Assembly (NCBI GenBank): GCA_038184435.1
Contig: CP116227.1
Span: 2,385,501-2,449,500, forward strand
Reading direction: 5' to 3'
DNA from: Nocardioides alkalitolerans
GTDB lineage: Bacteria; Actinomycetota; Actinomycetes; Propionibacteriales; Nocardioidaceae
Length of the DNA: 64,000 bases
This document shows, piece by piece, positions 51,501 to 61,461 of the stretch (positions are counted from its first letter, which is position 1; each line of letters starts with the position of its first letter). Below the pieces are notes generated by a model. It did not search any database. It saw only the letters and a list, made by a program, of their open reading frames with translations, and was not told where the DNA came from. The position numbers were made by a program, and so were the translations under genes.

Positions 51501-52032
51501 CGGGCTCCGCCGGAGCGGCCTTCTTCGCCGCACGCTTGCGGGTGGCCTTCTTCGCCGGAGCCGGCGCCTCAGCGGACTCCGCAGCCTCCCCGGCGGCCGG
51601 CTCGACGACGGCCTCCACAGCGGGCTCGGCAGCGGGCTCGACAGCGGGCTCCGCCGGAGCGGCCTTCTTCGCCGCACGCTTGCGGGTGGCCTTCTTCGCC
51701 GCAGCCGGCGCCTCAGCGGACTCCGCAGCCTCCCCGGCGGCCGGCTCGACGACGGCCTCCACAGCGGGCTCGGCAGCGGGCTCGACAGCGGGCTCCGCCG
51801 GAGCGGCCTTCTTCGCCGCACGCTTGCGGGTCGTCTTCTTCGCCGGAGCCGCGGCCTCGGCGGGCTCAGCGGGCTCGGCGGCGGGCTCAGCGGCGGCCGC
51901 CTTCTTCGCCGCGGTCTTGCGCGGGGCCCGCTTGCGGGGCGCGGGCGCCTCGGGTGCCTGGAAGAGCGCGTCCTGCGGCGTCGCGCCGGCAGTGGTCTCG
52001 TCGGGCTGGTCGGACGGGTTCTCGTCGAGCAC
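48595..52032 (-). CDS. rne: Ribonuclease E/G
   Basis: A 1145-residue Rne/Rng. The N-terminal 500 residues are disordered: Ala/Lys/Glu/Pro-rich with repeated KKAAPAEPAVEPAAEP units, then acidic and Arg/Gly-rich stretches. The catalytic region begins near 560 with the S1 domain (YVGRVQNVLPSMEAAFIDIGKG). It includes the 5' sensor/RNase H-like part and the DNase I-like active site GGIIVIDFIDM (Asp near 890). The zinc-link motif CTHCQGRG follows. A Gly/Asn/Arg-rich tail ends the protein. It processes rRNA and decays mRNA, and in actinobacteria the long N-terminal arm substitutes for the C-terminal scaffold of E. coli RNase E. The GTG at 52032 is preceded by AGGAG. Confidence 0.93.
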   Translation of the reverse strand: MLDENPSDQPDETTAGATPQDALFQAPEAPAPRKRAPRKTAAKKAAAAEPAAEPAEPAEAAAPAKKTTRKRAAKKAAPAEPAVEPAAEPAVEAVVEPAAGEAAESAEAPAAAKKATRKRAAKKAAPAEPAVEPAAEPAVEAVVEPAAGEAAESAEAPAPAKKATRKRAAKKAAPAEPAVEPAAEPAAEPAAEPAAAPAKKAAAKRATAKKTTAKKAAATKTAPPAETATVAADAPVDLPAEPETPAAGGALAVPLFQAPEPTPAPRRRTRKVAAPAPAVEAEEPTKEATGEPTEEPTEEEADEVAAEAPATTEVETPNDGDTQDTQDSQDTEDDGENDGDDDSDDSESSGAGRRRRRRGGRRRRRGGSGGNGDSDDDAASSGAEDAEDSTDDASDDATDTQGEGGERRSNRGGRGRGGQGGGGRGPKQDDASDKGEESADESDDATEADGEGEEGGSSSSRRRRRRRRSGDASGGTHDDPDNTVTKVRQGRSIEDEITAVSGSTRLEAKKQRRREGREAGRRRAPIASEAEFLARRESVERVMVVRQKEDLTQIAVLEDKVLVEHYVARESQTSLIGNVYVGRVQNVLPSMEAAFIDIGKGRNAVLYAGEVNWSSLGHKDGQPRKIESVLSSGQTILVQVSKDPVGHKGARLTSQISLAGRFLVYVPDGTTSGISRKLPDTERARLKALLKEIVPPSAGVIVRTAAEGATEEELTRDVERLKARWEEIEAKASGKGGAPQLLYGEPDLTLKVVRDLFTEDFAKLVIEGEDAWQTVSTYVDQVAPDLAERLERHVPDPSANISKDVFERYRIDEQIAKGLDRKVWLPSGGSLVIDRTEAMTVVDVNTGKFTGSGGNLEETVTKNNLEAAEEMVRQLRLRDIGGIIVIDFIDMVLESNRDLVLRRLVECLGRDRTRHQVAEVTSLGLVQMTRKRIGTGLVEAFSENCTHCQGRGIVLHDHPIEPKGGNGGGNGGNGGNGGGRGNGGGNGGGDQGDGERRSGRRRGRGRGDGEPSPTPTPAPVAKPNPAEIAAVARIAAASGHPAPVVDEPVVDEPAAAVEPVEPVELSEPEQPAQPAQPEQPVVRSVQRTTRRATVVTTREAVVLTVDPAEETAAPVTAPSAPAVTVVTRTRQPVTPAPESTGTTED
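51481..51860. repeat. 144-bp tandem repeat inside rne
   Basis: Units begin at 51481, 51625 and 51769, each starting CTCGGCAGCGGGCTCGACAG. The third is partial. The period of 144 bp equals 48 codons, encoding Lys/Ala-rich then Glu/Pro/Ala-rich blocks of the disordered N-terminal arm. Confidence 0.8.
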
Positions 52033-52120
52033 GGTGCTCCTGTCGGCCCCACGGCGAGCGCAGGGCGAGTCGGTACGCCGCAGCCGGGGTCTCCCCCGCC
52101 GCGGGCGCAAAGCCTGTCGT

Positions 52121-52141
52121 CGCACCGCCGGTGGCGGTGCG
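52121..52141. other. Hairpin in the rne leader
   Basis: CGCACCGCC, loop GGT, GGCGGTGCG: a perfect 9-bp stem about 90 nt upstream of the rne start. RNase E genes often autoregulate through 5' leader hairpins, and this is a candidate. The rest of the 246-bp gap between rne and the DUF2344 gene shows no gene. Confidence 0.4.
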
Positions 52142-52278
52142 CGGCGGGCGGTCGTCGTGCTGCCGCGGTCGCTGACGCGGGGCCGCTGTCACCGACCTCC
52201 GAGCCACGTCGCGGCGGCGCGACCGAGCACGCTCACCGTCCGCGAGTATCGCACACGCCTCCGGAGGAGACCGGTTCC

Positions 52279-53001
52279 TCAGGCGACGGTCGGGGCGAGG
52301 GGGTCGCCGACCGTGGACGATGCCTCGTCGAACGGGCCCTGCGCCAGACGCGTCAACCGGGGCGACTCGCCGGGCTCGACGCCGCTGGTGGCGCGCAGCC
52401 CGGTGAGGACGTCGTCGGGCCGCACCGCGGGCACGGCGTGGCGCAGCACGAGGTCGAGCTGCGGCGTACCGGCGTCGTCCTCGACGACCGCGAGGCGCAC
52501 GACGGCGGCGCGGCAGTCGAAGGAGCGGACGCCCTTCTTCGTCATCCGCTCGACGAGCACCTCGTCCGCGGCGAGGAAGGCGGCCACGCCGGCCTCGAGC
52601 TCCGCCCGCGGGGTCGAGGTCTCGATGCGCCAGTGGCTGGCCTGCAGCAGGTCGGCGAGGGACCCGCCGGGCGACTCGACCACCTCGACGACGTCGAGAC
52701 CGTCGGGCAGCGCCTCGTCGAGCAGCGCGTGGACCTCGGCGGGGTCGACGACGGCGGCGAGGGCGATCTCGAGGTACTCCGCCTCGCTCGCCGAGCCCGT
52801 CGGCGCGGCGTTGGCGTAGGAGATGCGGGGGTGCGGGTTGAAGCCCGACGAGTACGCCATCGGGATCCGCGCCCGGAACACCGCCCGCTCGAACGCGCGG
52901 CTGAAGTCGCGGTGGCTGGTGAAGCGGAGCCGGCCGCGCTTGGTGTAGCGGATGCGGAGCCGCTGGACGGGCGGGGCTTGCTGCTCGGGCTGGTCACGCA
53001 C
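52279..53001 (-). CDS. DUF2344 radical SAM-associated protein
   Basis: A 240-residue protein of the TIGR03936/DUF2344 family. It contains LRIRYTKRGRLRFTSHRDFSRAFERA at the start and AYSSGFNPHPRISYANAAPTGSASEAEYLE in the middle (quoted in part), which define the family. The fold resembles tRNA-modifying radical SAM partner domains. The biochemical role is not established. It normally lies next to, or is fused to, the TIGR03960 radical SAM protein. Here that partner is 4.7 kb away at 57.7 kb. The GTG at 53001 is preceded by TACCCT 7 nt upstream, so it has its own promoter inside the end of the winged-helix gene. Confidence 0.9.
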   Translation of the reverse strand: MRDQPEQQAPPVQRLRIRYTKRGRLRFTSHRDFSRAFERAVFRARIPMAYSSGFNPHPRISYANAAPTGSASEAEYLEIALAAVVDPAEVHALLDEALPDGLDVVEVVESPGGSLADLLQASHWRIETSTPRAELEAGVAAFLAADEVLVERMTKKGVRSFDCRAAVVRLAVVEDDAGTPQLDLVLRHAVPAVRPDDVLTGLRATSGVEPGESPRLTRLAQGPFDEASSTVGDPLAPTVA

Positions 53002-54196
53002 GGAGGACAGGGTACGGACACTCCGCCGGGTCCTGCCGCATCGCCGTCGACGGGTAGACGGTGCCGATCCGGGTGCCGTCCAACCAGGCGGTCAGGCGTG
53101 CGGCCTCGACCCGGAGCGCCGCCACGGCGTCGGGGCCCAGCGGTTCGAGCGGGCGGACCTCCACGACGCCGTCCGGGTCCTGCACCCAGCAGCCGACGAC
53201 GCGGCCGTCCCACCACGCGGTCGTGCCGGCGTTCCCGTTGCGGTCGAAGATCGCCGCACGGTGCGGCCCGAGGTAGAAGTCCCGCTCCTTCCAGCCCATG
53301 ACGGTCGGGTCGAGCACGGGCAGGAGTGCCGCCCACGGCGCGACCGGCGCGGGCACCCCCGCCAGCAGCGGGTCGTCGGCGGCCACCCAGGCGGGGCGCC
53401 CGTCCTCGAGCGCCACCGCCACCGCGCCGACGTCGGCGAGCGCGCGCCGTACGACGCCCTTGGTGGCCCCCAGCCACCAGACCACGTCGTCCTCGGTGCC
53501 CGGGCCGAAGGTGCGCAGCCAGGCGGCGACGAGCCGCGCCCAGCCCTCGGCGGGGTCGAGGGGCGCCGGCACCTCGTCGAGCCAGTCGCCGATCGCCGTC
53601 CAGCGCGGCCGGGAGAGGCGCCAGTGCTGGGTGTTGGTGCCGCGGACGACGTGCGCGGACAGGCCCAGGTTGGTGACGACCCGGCCCGCGAGCTGGCGGA
53701 CCTCGGCGGGCGCGCCCTCGGTCGTGAGCTCCGGCAGCACGGGCCGCAGCTCCTGCGCGGTGAGGCCCTCCGGCGCCGTCGCGAGGGCGGCGAGCACCCG
53801 ACGTCGGGCGTCGTCGAGCCAGGCGTGGCCGTCGGACGCGACGCCCAGGACCACCGCGTCCTTGGCGACGCGGTTGCGCTCCGCGGCCAGCACCCGGGCG
53901 CTGGCGCTGCCCCACGCGGCCGGCAGGAGGTCGCGGGGGAAGACGAAGAGGGTGCGGCGCATCGCCAGCTGCTTCACGACGGCGCGGGTCTCGTAGAGCT
54001 CCACGTCGACGTCCGCGAGCGCCAGGTCCCGCACCCGGGCGTCCAGCGCGAGGTGCACGGTGGCGGGCTCGGTCGCGTGGAGCACCGTCATCGCGCGCAC
54101 GGCGCCGAGCACGTCGTCGTACCGGTGCTGCGGCGCGACGCCGTGCCGCCGCGCGAGCAGGATGCGACGTTCGTCGTCGGTGACCGTGCGGACCAT
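52994..54196 (-). CDS. Winged-helix DNA-binding (HTH_42) protein, AlkZ/YcaQ-related
   Basis: A 400-residue protein of the HTH_42 family. Blocks seen are TEPATVHLALDARVRD (near 48), AMRRTLFVFPRDLL (near 80), ARRRVLAALATAPEGLTAQEL (near 130) and the C-terminal TVMGWKERDFYLG with DRNGNAGTTAWWDGRVVG. Members include DNA glycosylases that remove bulky or cross-linked bases (AlkZ, YcaQ). The Gln-x-Gln catalytic motif of AlkZ is replaced here by TEP, so activity cannot be assumed. The ATG at 54196 is fixed by CATGAT 6 nt upstream. It overlaps the DUF2344 start by 8 bp. Confidence 0.82.
   Translation of the reverse strand: MVRTVTDDERRILLARRHGVAPQHRYDDVLGAVRAMTVLHATEPATVHLALDARVRDLALADVDVELYETRAVVKQLAMRRTLFVFPRDLLPAAWGSASARVLAAERNRVAKDAVVLGVASDGHAWLDDARRRVLAALATAPEGLTAQELRPVLPELTTEGAPAEVRQLAGRVVTNLGLSAHVVRGTNTQHWRLSRPRWTAIGDWLDEVPAPLDPAEGWARLVAAWLRTFGPGTEDDVVWWLGATKGVVRRALADVGAVAVALEDGRPAWVAADDPLLAGVPAPVAPWAALLPVLDPTVMGWKERDFYLGPHRAAIFDRNGNAGTTAWWDGRVVGCWVQDPDGVVEVRPLEPLGPDAVAALRVEAARLTAWLDGTRIGTVYPSTAMRQDPAECPYPVLRA
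53009..53014 (-). promoter_or_regulatory. -10 box of the DUF2344 gene (leaderless)
   Basis: TACCCT on the minus strand, 7 nt before the GTG at 53001. Confidence 0.5.
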
Positions 54197-54202
54197 GGTG
54201 GG

Positions 54203-54208
54203 ATCATG
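54203..54208 (-). promoter_or_regulatory. -10 box of the winged-helix gene (leaderless)
   Basis: CATGAT on the minus strand, 6 nt before the ATG at 54196. Confidence 0.5.
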
Positions 54209-54268
54209 GCGCACCCCCGACGAGGGCTGCAGCCCGAGATGCCCCCTGCCGATGGAGCTGGTCCCGCG

Positions 54269-54318
54269 ATGAGCGACCCGCACGACCCCTACCGCCCCGA
54301 CCTCACCAAGCCGTCGCG
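54269..54318 (+). other. Out-of-frame N-terminus of the first DUF4190-like gene
   Basis: ATG at 54269 begins MSDPHDPYRPDLTKP, closely parallel to the downstream paralogue's MSNPYEPNLNKP. The reading frame then runs off into Arg-rich sequence. The matching Pro/Gln/Gly/Tyr-rich continuation (GPQGYGPPQGTSPYPP) is in another frame from about 54325. A single missing base near 54310-54325 would explain it. Confidence 0.65.
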
Positions 54319-54393
54319 GAGGCGGGGCCGCAGGGGTACGGCCCACCCCAGGGCACCAGCCCCTACCCGCCGCAGCAGACCCCCTGGGGCCAG

Positions 54394-55044
54394 GTGCACC
54401 CGGGCGGTGCACCGGCGCAGTGGACGCCGCAGAGCCCGTACGGCGCGCACCAGCCCGCACCGCGCGACGGCGTCTCCCTGACCGGCTTCTTCGTCAGCCT
54501 CACCTGCTGCCTCGGCCCCCTCGCCGTGATCCTGGGCCTCATCGGCCTCCGTCGCACCGGGCCGGGACGGCGGGAGGGCCGGTGGGCGGCCGTGTCCGCC
54601 CTCGTCATCGGTGGTCTCGGCACCCTCGGGATGGTCATGGCCGTCGTCGGCGGCGTCTGGTTCTGGAACAACACCAAGCTCATCGAGGAGACGTCGGTCG
54701 GCGGCTGCTACGACCGCTGGCTGGAGGACTCCAGCTCGGTCCCGCTCCTGGAGCCCCGGGACTGCGACGAGCCCCACGACGGGGAGATGGTCGCCCTCAC
54801 CGACCAGGCCGAGGTCGACGAGGTGTTCGCGAGCCTCGGCGTCGACCAGGACGAGGCGTCGGGCGACCAGCGTCGGGAGGCGTGCGCCCTCCTCGCCCCG
54901 GAGCGGTACCGCGACGCGCTCGGCAGCGACGACGTGCGCGCGCGATTCCTCTCGGACTGGGAGGATCCGAGCGGGTACGACGTCATCGGTTGCTTCGTCG
55001 AGGGCGCCGACGGCCAGCTCACCGCACCGCTCGCCCAGCGGTGA
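54394..55044 (+). CDS. DUF4190-like membrane protein, apparently frameshifted at its 5' end
   Basis: As readable from the first in-frame start (GTG at 54394) this is 216 residues. A Pro/Gln-rich stretch leads to two membrane helices (about residues 28-47 and 68-90) separated by RRTGPGRREGRWAAVSALVIGG, the DUF4190 pattern. The C-terminal domain of about 120 residues contains four cysteines (GGCYDRW, PRDCDEPHDGEM, REACALL, IGCFVEG), resembling septum-formation-type (DUF4190 plus Septum_form) proteins. Frame 1 is open upstream to 54184 but has no start codon, while a good ATG lies out of frame at 54269. It may be a pseudogene, a sequencing indel or a recoded gene. Confidence 0.7.
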   Translation: MHPGGAPAQWTPQSPYGAHQPAPRDGVSLTGFFVSLTCCLGPLAVILGLIGLRRTGPGRREGRWAAVSALVIGGLGTLGMVMAVVGGVWFWNNTKLIEETSVGGCYDRWLEDSSSVPLLEPRDCDEPHDGEMVALTDQAEVDEVFASLGVDQDEASGDQRREACALLAPERYRDALGSDDVRARFLSDWEDPSGYDVIGCFVEGADGQLTAPLAQR

Positions 55045-55072
55045 CCACGCAGCACACGAACCAGGAGCCTTG

Positions 55073-55858
55073 ATGAGCAACCCGTACGAGCCGAACCTGA
55101 ACAAGCCCGGCGACCAACCGCAGCAGCCGCAGCAGCCGCAGCAGCCGCCGGCGTGGGGGCAGCCGGGCCAGGGCCAGCCGGGCCAGGGGCAGCCGGGTCA
55201 GTACGGTCCCAGCTACCCGAGCTACGGCCAGCAGTGGGGCGGGAGCCCGTACGGCGCGCAGCAGCCCACGTCGACCGACGGCATCTCGATCACGGCGTTC
55301 GTGCTCAGCCTCACCTGCTGCCTGTCGTTCATCGGCCTCATCCTGGGCTTCGTCGGCCTCAGCCGCACGAAGAACGACCAGCGGAAGGGTCGCTGGGCGG
55401 CCGTCTCCGCGATCGTCATCGGCGCCCTCGGCACGCTCGCGGCCCTCGGCACCATCGCGGTCGCCGTGTTCGTCGGGACGAGCGCGATCGATCCGCGCGA
55501 CGCCGAGGTCGGCGACTGCGGCAACATCCTCAGCGAGGACCGCGACACCATCACGATGACGTCGAAGGACTGCGGGGACCGCCACGACCTCGAGGTGGTC
55601 TACGTCGGCACGTTCGACGAGATCGAGGACTCGCAGTTCCTGCCGTCCGACCCCGACGACCTCACCGACGCCGGGATCTCCGCCGGTGTCTGCACCGACC
55701 TGATGCCCGCCGAGGACGTCGCCACGCTCGACGAGTCGGACGACGACCTCCGCTACGGCATCGTCACCGAGGACACCTCGCCCAGCGGCGACGAGGCGTT
55801 CTTCTGCTACGTCGAGCGCCTCGACGGCGAGAAGCTCGAGGGTTCCCTGCTCGGCTGA
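55073..55858 (+). CDS. DUF4190-like membrane protein with Cys-rich extracellular domain
   Basis: A 261-residue paralogue of the preceding gene. It has a Gln/Pro/Gly-rich N-terminus (repeats of GQPGQGQ type), two membrane helices (about 78-100 and 115-140) with TKNDQRKGRWAAVSAIVIGALG between them, then an extracellular domain with cysteines in VGDCGNI, SKDCGDRHD, GVCTDLM and FFCYVERL. That domain resembles Septum_form-like regions of unknown function. The ATG follows AGGAG. The two genes are 28 bp apart and arose by tandem duplication. A cell-envelope role is inferred. Confidence 0.8.
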   Translation: MSNPYEPNLNKPGDQPQQPQQPQQPPAWGQPGQGQPGQGQPGQYGPSYPSYGQQWGGSPYGAQQPTSTDGISITAFVLSLTCCLSFIGLILGFVGLSRTKNDQRKGRWAAVSAIVIGALGTLAALGTIAVAVFVGTSAIDPRDAEVGDCGNILSEDRDTITMTSKDCGDRHDLEVVYVGTFDEIEDSQFLPSDPDDLTDAGISAGVCTDLMPAEDVATLDESDDDLRYGIVTEDTSPSGDEAFFCYVERLDGEKLEGSLLG

Positions 55859-55888
55859 CCCACCCCCGTGGGGTCAGCCCCCTCGGGG

Positions 55889-57502
55889 TCACCGGACCGT
55901 GATCGTGCGCTCCTGGTTGGCCCCGAGGGCGAGCGGCCCGCCCGAGTAGCCGATCGTCATGCGGTAGGTCCCCCTGGCCAGGGCGGGGAGCGCCGTGCGG
56001 TGGGTGCCGCCGGAGAGGGCGCGGGCGCCGGAGTACCAGACCTGGCGGCCGTCGGCGCGGTAGATGCGGATGCCCACCGACCCGGCGGGCCGGGGCACCG
56101 ACGCCTTCCCGTTGCCGGTGAACGCGGCGCCGACGAGCATCGTCCCGGTCGCTCGCGGGGTCGGCATCCGGCTGATCGAGCTGCCCACGACGGTGGCGCC
56201 CTTGTGGACGGCGAACGGGCTCGTCTGGCGGGTGCCGTTGCCCGCACCGCTCGTCGCGAGCACGAAGGTCGCCGTGTAGCGGCCGGGAGCGAGCGCCGCC
56301 GGCACCCGGAAGGACGCACGTCCGTGGGTCACGGTGGCCGTCTGCCGGGCACCGACCCCCGTGAGGGTCACCGTCCCGGCCCCGTCCGCCACGCCGCTGA
56401 CGCTGACGCCCACCCAGGTGGTGGTCGCGTAGCGCTGCCCCGTCGATCCCGCGAACGTGAGCGCGACCGGGGGCACCGGCGTACCCGTCGTCGGCTGGCT
56501 CGTCGGCGCGGTCGACGGCTCGGTGGTCGGGACGGGCTCCGTGGTCGGGTCGTCGGTCGGGGGGCTGGTGGGCTCGTCCGTGGGAGGCCCGGTCGGGCCG
56601 GGGCACGCGACGACGCTGCCGTGGTAGCTCCGGTCGGTGCTCCCCGAGCGGCTCGTCTCGCTCCACAGCACGGTCACGTTGCTGACGCCGAGGGCGGAGA
56701 AGTCGAACGCGGCGGGGGCGCTGGCGGTCCAGCCGTCGATCGTGCCGCCCGCGACCTGGCGCACCCCCGTGTAGGACCGCGTGCCGTCGCCGCGCCGGTA
56801 GGACACGTCGGTGAGGCGCACGTCGGTGGCCGTGGGCGCCCAGCGCACCGTGCAGCCGTCGACCGTCGTCGTCGTGCCGCGCGTGCCGGTGCCCAGCACG
56901 CAGTCGAAGGTGTCGAGCGGGGCGCTGCTCCACCAGGCGGCGTCGGGGTCGGCGCCGTTGCGGGCGTCGTACGTCGCGGTCGCACCACCGGCGCGGACCG
57001 TCGCCGTCGCGCCGGCACCCGACAGCGTGAGGGCGGTCGCGGGGTCGCGGCCCGCCGCGCCGTCGACGTACACCTCGACGGGCTCCGCGAAGCGGCTCGT
57101 GAAGGTGACGTCGCAGCCGGTGACCGTGGTGGTGACGAGGTCGTCGGCGCGGGCGGGACCGAGGTACCACTCCCACGACAGCTCCTCCGGCTCGGCCAGG
57201 GTGTGGCCAGCGGCGGCGACCGCCTTGAGGTAGACGGTCCCGGCCGTGCCCCCCGACGCGGCCGGGACCGTCAGGCGCCCCGTGACCGGGGAGCCGTTCG
57301 CGTCGACGTAGGTCACGCCGGGGACGCTGGGGACCTCGACGGCGTTCCACGCGACGTACGTCGGCGTCGCCGGCCGCACCGCCGCGGGGTCACCGGCCGT
57401 CGCGGGTGCCCCACCACCGGCGAGCGCCAGGGCGGCCAGCACGGTCACCACCGTGCCCGTGACCGCTGTGGCGCCTGCCGCGACGCCCGTCCGTGCCCGC
57501 AT
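55889..57502 (-). CDS. Secreted Ig-like domain protein
   Basis: A 537-residue exported protein of unknown function. The signal peptide is about 35 residues (VTVLAALALAGGGAPATA). Residues 45-290 hold beta-rich modules with paired cysteines (VTGCDVTF, FDCVLG, DGCTVRW, VVACPG). A Pro/Thr-rich linker follows (about 290-335). Two further Ig-like modules end in RTITVR. There is no membrane anchor or sorting motif. The ATG follows GGGAGG. It interrupts the usual neighbourhood of the radical SAM and DUF2344 genes. Surface adhesion or matrix binding is possible but not supported by any specific motif. Confidence 0.75.
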   Translation of the reverse strand: MRARTGVAAGATAVTGTVVTVLAALALAGGGAPATAGDPAAVRPATPTYVAWNAVEVPSVPGVTYVDANGSPVTGRLTVPAASGGTAGTVYLKAVAAAGHTLAEPEELSWEWYLGPARADDLVTTTVTGCDVTFTSRFAEPVEVYVDGAAGRDPATALTLSGAGATATVRAGGATATYDARNGADPDAAWWSSAPLDTFDCVLGTGTRGTTTTVDGCTVRWAPTATDVRLTDVSYRRGDGTRSYTGVRQVAGGTIDGWTASAPAAFDFSALGVSNVTVLWSETSRSGSTDRSYHGSVVACPGPTGPPTDEPTSPPTDDPTTEPVPTTEPSTAPTSQPTTGTPVPPVALTFAGSTGQRYATTTWVGVSVSGVADGAGTVTLTGVGARQTATVTHGRASFRVPAALAPGRYTATFVLATSGAGNGTRQTSPFAVHKGATVVGSSISRMPTPRATGTMLVGAAFTGNGKASVPRPAGSVGIRIYRADGRQVWYSGARALSGGTHRTALPALARGTYRMTIGYSGGPLALGANQERTITVR

Positions 57503-57724
57503 GTCGTGCCTCCCGAGTCGAGGGTCCTCGGCTGGTAGGTCGGCAGGCACGGGGCGATCTGGAGGAGAACGGTGGAACCGGCTCGGACCGGGAGAAGGAA
57601 AACGCGGACCGATCGCGAGCTGGTGCAGAAAAGTGCGGCTACGACACCCCGGACGACGCCAGGACGGTCCCAGCCGCACATTTCCAAGGGCGCACCACCA
57701 CGGCGGCCGGAGCCGAGCCCCCGC
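57503..57724. other. Intergenic region with dispersed repeat motifs
   Basis: Contains AAGGAAAACGCGGACC (57595-57610), identical to 3346-3361, and an inverted repeat AAAAGTGCGGCT (57629-57640) with AGCCGCACATTT (57672-57683), one mismatch in 12. AGCTGGTGCAG and CCGCACATTTC also occur in the same order on the minus strand at 15.55-15.6 kb. No gene is seen. It may contain the terminator of the radical SAM gene. Confidence 0.6.
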
Positions 57725-59740
<2,016 letters not shown>

Positions 59741-59835
59741 GAGGACACCTCGGTGGTCGGGGGCAGGACGACGTCCCAGGGTACGGCGCGCGCCCGGCCC
59801 CGGCCTACTCCTCCCGCCCCTGCCGATCCCGTGCG

Positions 59836-61461
59836 CTACTTCACCACCGTCAACGTGAACGCCGACGAGCCGGACAGCGCCAGGTTGGGCGAGTTCGGGA
59901 GGAAGTAGGCGCGCAGCGCGTAGGACCCGACCTTGAGCTTCGGCAGGGTGAGCGTGACGGCCGTGCCGGCCTGCGCCGCCGTGACCGCGACCTGGCCGAC
60001 GACGGCGGTGCCGCTGCGCACCTGCAGGACCCCGCTCGCGCCGCCGGGCAGCCCCGGCACGGTGAAGATCGCCTTCGGCTTGGCCTGCTGGGCGGTGGTC
60101 ACCGTCGACGGCGACACGCCGCCGACGACCTTGGTGGCCAGCTTCGCCACCTGGCGCGCCGCCGACCGGGCGGTCGCGGTGCCGCCGTCCTCGCCGGTGG
60201 CCCGCACGTCGACGGCGAGCGACTGGTTCGCGTCCCCGACCTTGACCACGTAGGTCTTCCGGGTCGCACCGGCGATGGGCTGGCCGTTCTTCAGCCACTG
60301 GTAGGAGAACTCCAGCGCGTCGGAGTCCCACCCGCCGTCGGTCGCCGTCAGGGTCTGCCCGTACGCCGCGGTGCCGGTGACCGTCGGCGCCCCCGTGTTG
60401 AGCGGGACCACGGGGTCGGTGAGGCTGATCGCCGGGATGCGCACGAAGCCGGTGCTGGGCACGACCACGTGGTTGCCGGGACCGGGCGTCCCGGGGAAGG
60501 AGGCGGAACCGCCGAGGTAGCGGCGCCCGTAGCCCTCCTTCTCCACGCCGATCGTGATCGTGCTGCCGGGCGGGGCGTAGACCGTGTAGGTGCCGATGGA
60601 GGACGACGACGTGACGTCCTCCTCGTCCCAGACGCCCGAGGGGTACTGGCGGTAGGCCACGACGTCGACGTCGGAGGCCCCCTCGCCGTCGATCGTCACC
60701 TTGCCGCCACCCCCGGGCGAGACCGGGAGCGTGAAGGTGCCGACCGCGAGGGAGCCGCTGGTCGGGACGGTGCGGGAGTTGTCCGACGTCGGCGACGGGC
60801 CCAGGTCGCCCGTGCCGCCCAGGTAGCGCGTCTGCAGGCTCCGCTTGCCGACCCGGACGCTCATCGGCAGCCCGGGCGGGGCGTCCACCGGCAGCGAGAA
60901 CGAGCCGCCGGCGGTCGTGGTGACCGTGTCGTCGGGCTCCCAGTGGTCGCCCTGCCAGAGCAGGGTCTGCACGTAGGCACCGGACACGCCCGCGCCCGCG
61001 GCGTCCTTCGCGACGCCGCTGAGCACCGGGCGCAGCGGGAGTTTGACGTTCCACTTCAGGGGCGTGCTGCCGCTGCCGCCGCTGCGGAACTGCACGACGC
61101 CCGGGTCGGTCCACGTGGTCGGCTCGGTGAAGATCTCCGGGCCCCACGCCGTACGGCGCGGCACGGCCACGTCGGAGTAGTCGGCGTAGATCACGTGGTA
61201 GACGCCGTACGTCGGCACCGACAGCGAGTAGGTCCCGTCGTCGCCGGTGACGACGGACGTCAGCGCGTCCCACTCGGTGGAGGAGCTCCACCGGGCGAGG
61301 GTGACGTCGATGCCGGCGATGGGCGAGCCACCCGGCGTGGTGACGGTGCCGCTGATCGTGCTGACGCCCGCAGCGCGGGCGGGCGACACGAGCGCCCCCA
61401 GCGCGAGGAGCGGCACGACGAGCGCCACGACGGTGAGCAGGACGCGGAGACGGTTGCGCAT
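59836..61461 (-). CDS. Secreted carboxypeptidase-regulatory/Ig-like repeat protein
   Basis: A 541-residue exported protein with a signal peptide ending near SPARA-AG (residue 31). It contains several beta modules: a CarboxypepD_reg-like domain (STISGTVTTPGGSPIAGIDV, near 35), two similar repeats (near 145-200 and 230-330), an A-domain-type module with YQWLKNGQPIAGATRKTY (near 395), and a C-terminal Ig-like module ending FTLTVVK. No anchor or catalytic motif is present. The GGGAG before the ATG supports the start. It separates rodA from the radical SAM gene. Binding or adhesive function is likely. Confidence 0.78.
   Translation of the reverse strand: MRNRLRVLLTVVALVVPLLALGALVSPARAAGVSTISGTVTTPGGSPIAGIDVTLARWSSSTEWDALTSVVTGDDGTYSLSVPTYGVYHVIYADYSDVAVPRRTAWGPEIFTEPTTWTDPGVVQFRSGGSGSTPLKWNVKLPLRPVLSGVAKDAAGAGVSGAYVQTLLWQGDHWEPDDTVTTTAGGSFSLPVDAPPGLPMSVRVGKRSLQTRYLGGTGDLGPSPTSDNSRTVPTSGSLAVGTFTLPVSPGGGGKVTIDGEGASDVDVVAYRQYPSGVWDEEDVTSSSSIGTYTVYAPPGSTITIGVEKEGYGRRYLGGSASFPGTPGPGNHVVVPSTGFVRIPAISLTDPVVPLNTGAPTVTGTAAYGQTLTATDGGWDSDALEFSYQWLKNGQPIAGATRKTYVVKVGDANQSLAVDVRATGEDGGTATARSAARQVAKLATKVVGGVSPSTVTTAQQAKPKAIFTVPGLPGGASGVLQVRSGTAVVGQVAVTAAQAGTAVTLTLPKLKVGSYALRAYFLPNSPNLALSGSSAFTLTVVK

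Noticed and set aside
48421..53301. Very long open frame on the plus strand opposite rne
   Set aside because: It is the complement of the RNase E gene and its neighbours. Its Leu/Gly/Arg-rich translation has no domain and results from high-GC third-position bias.
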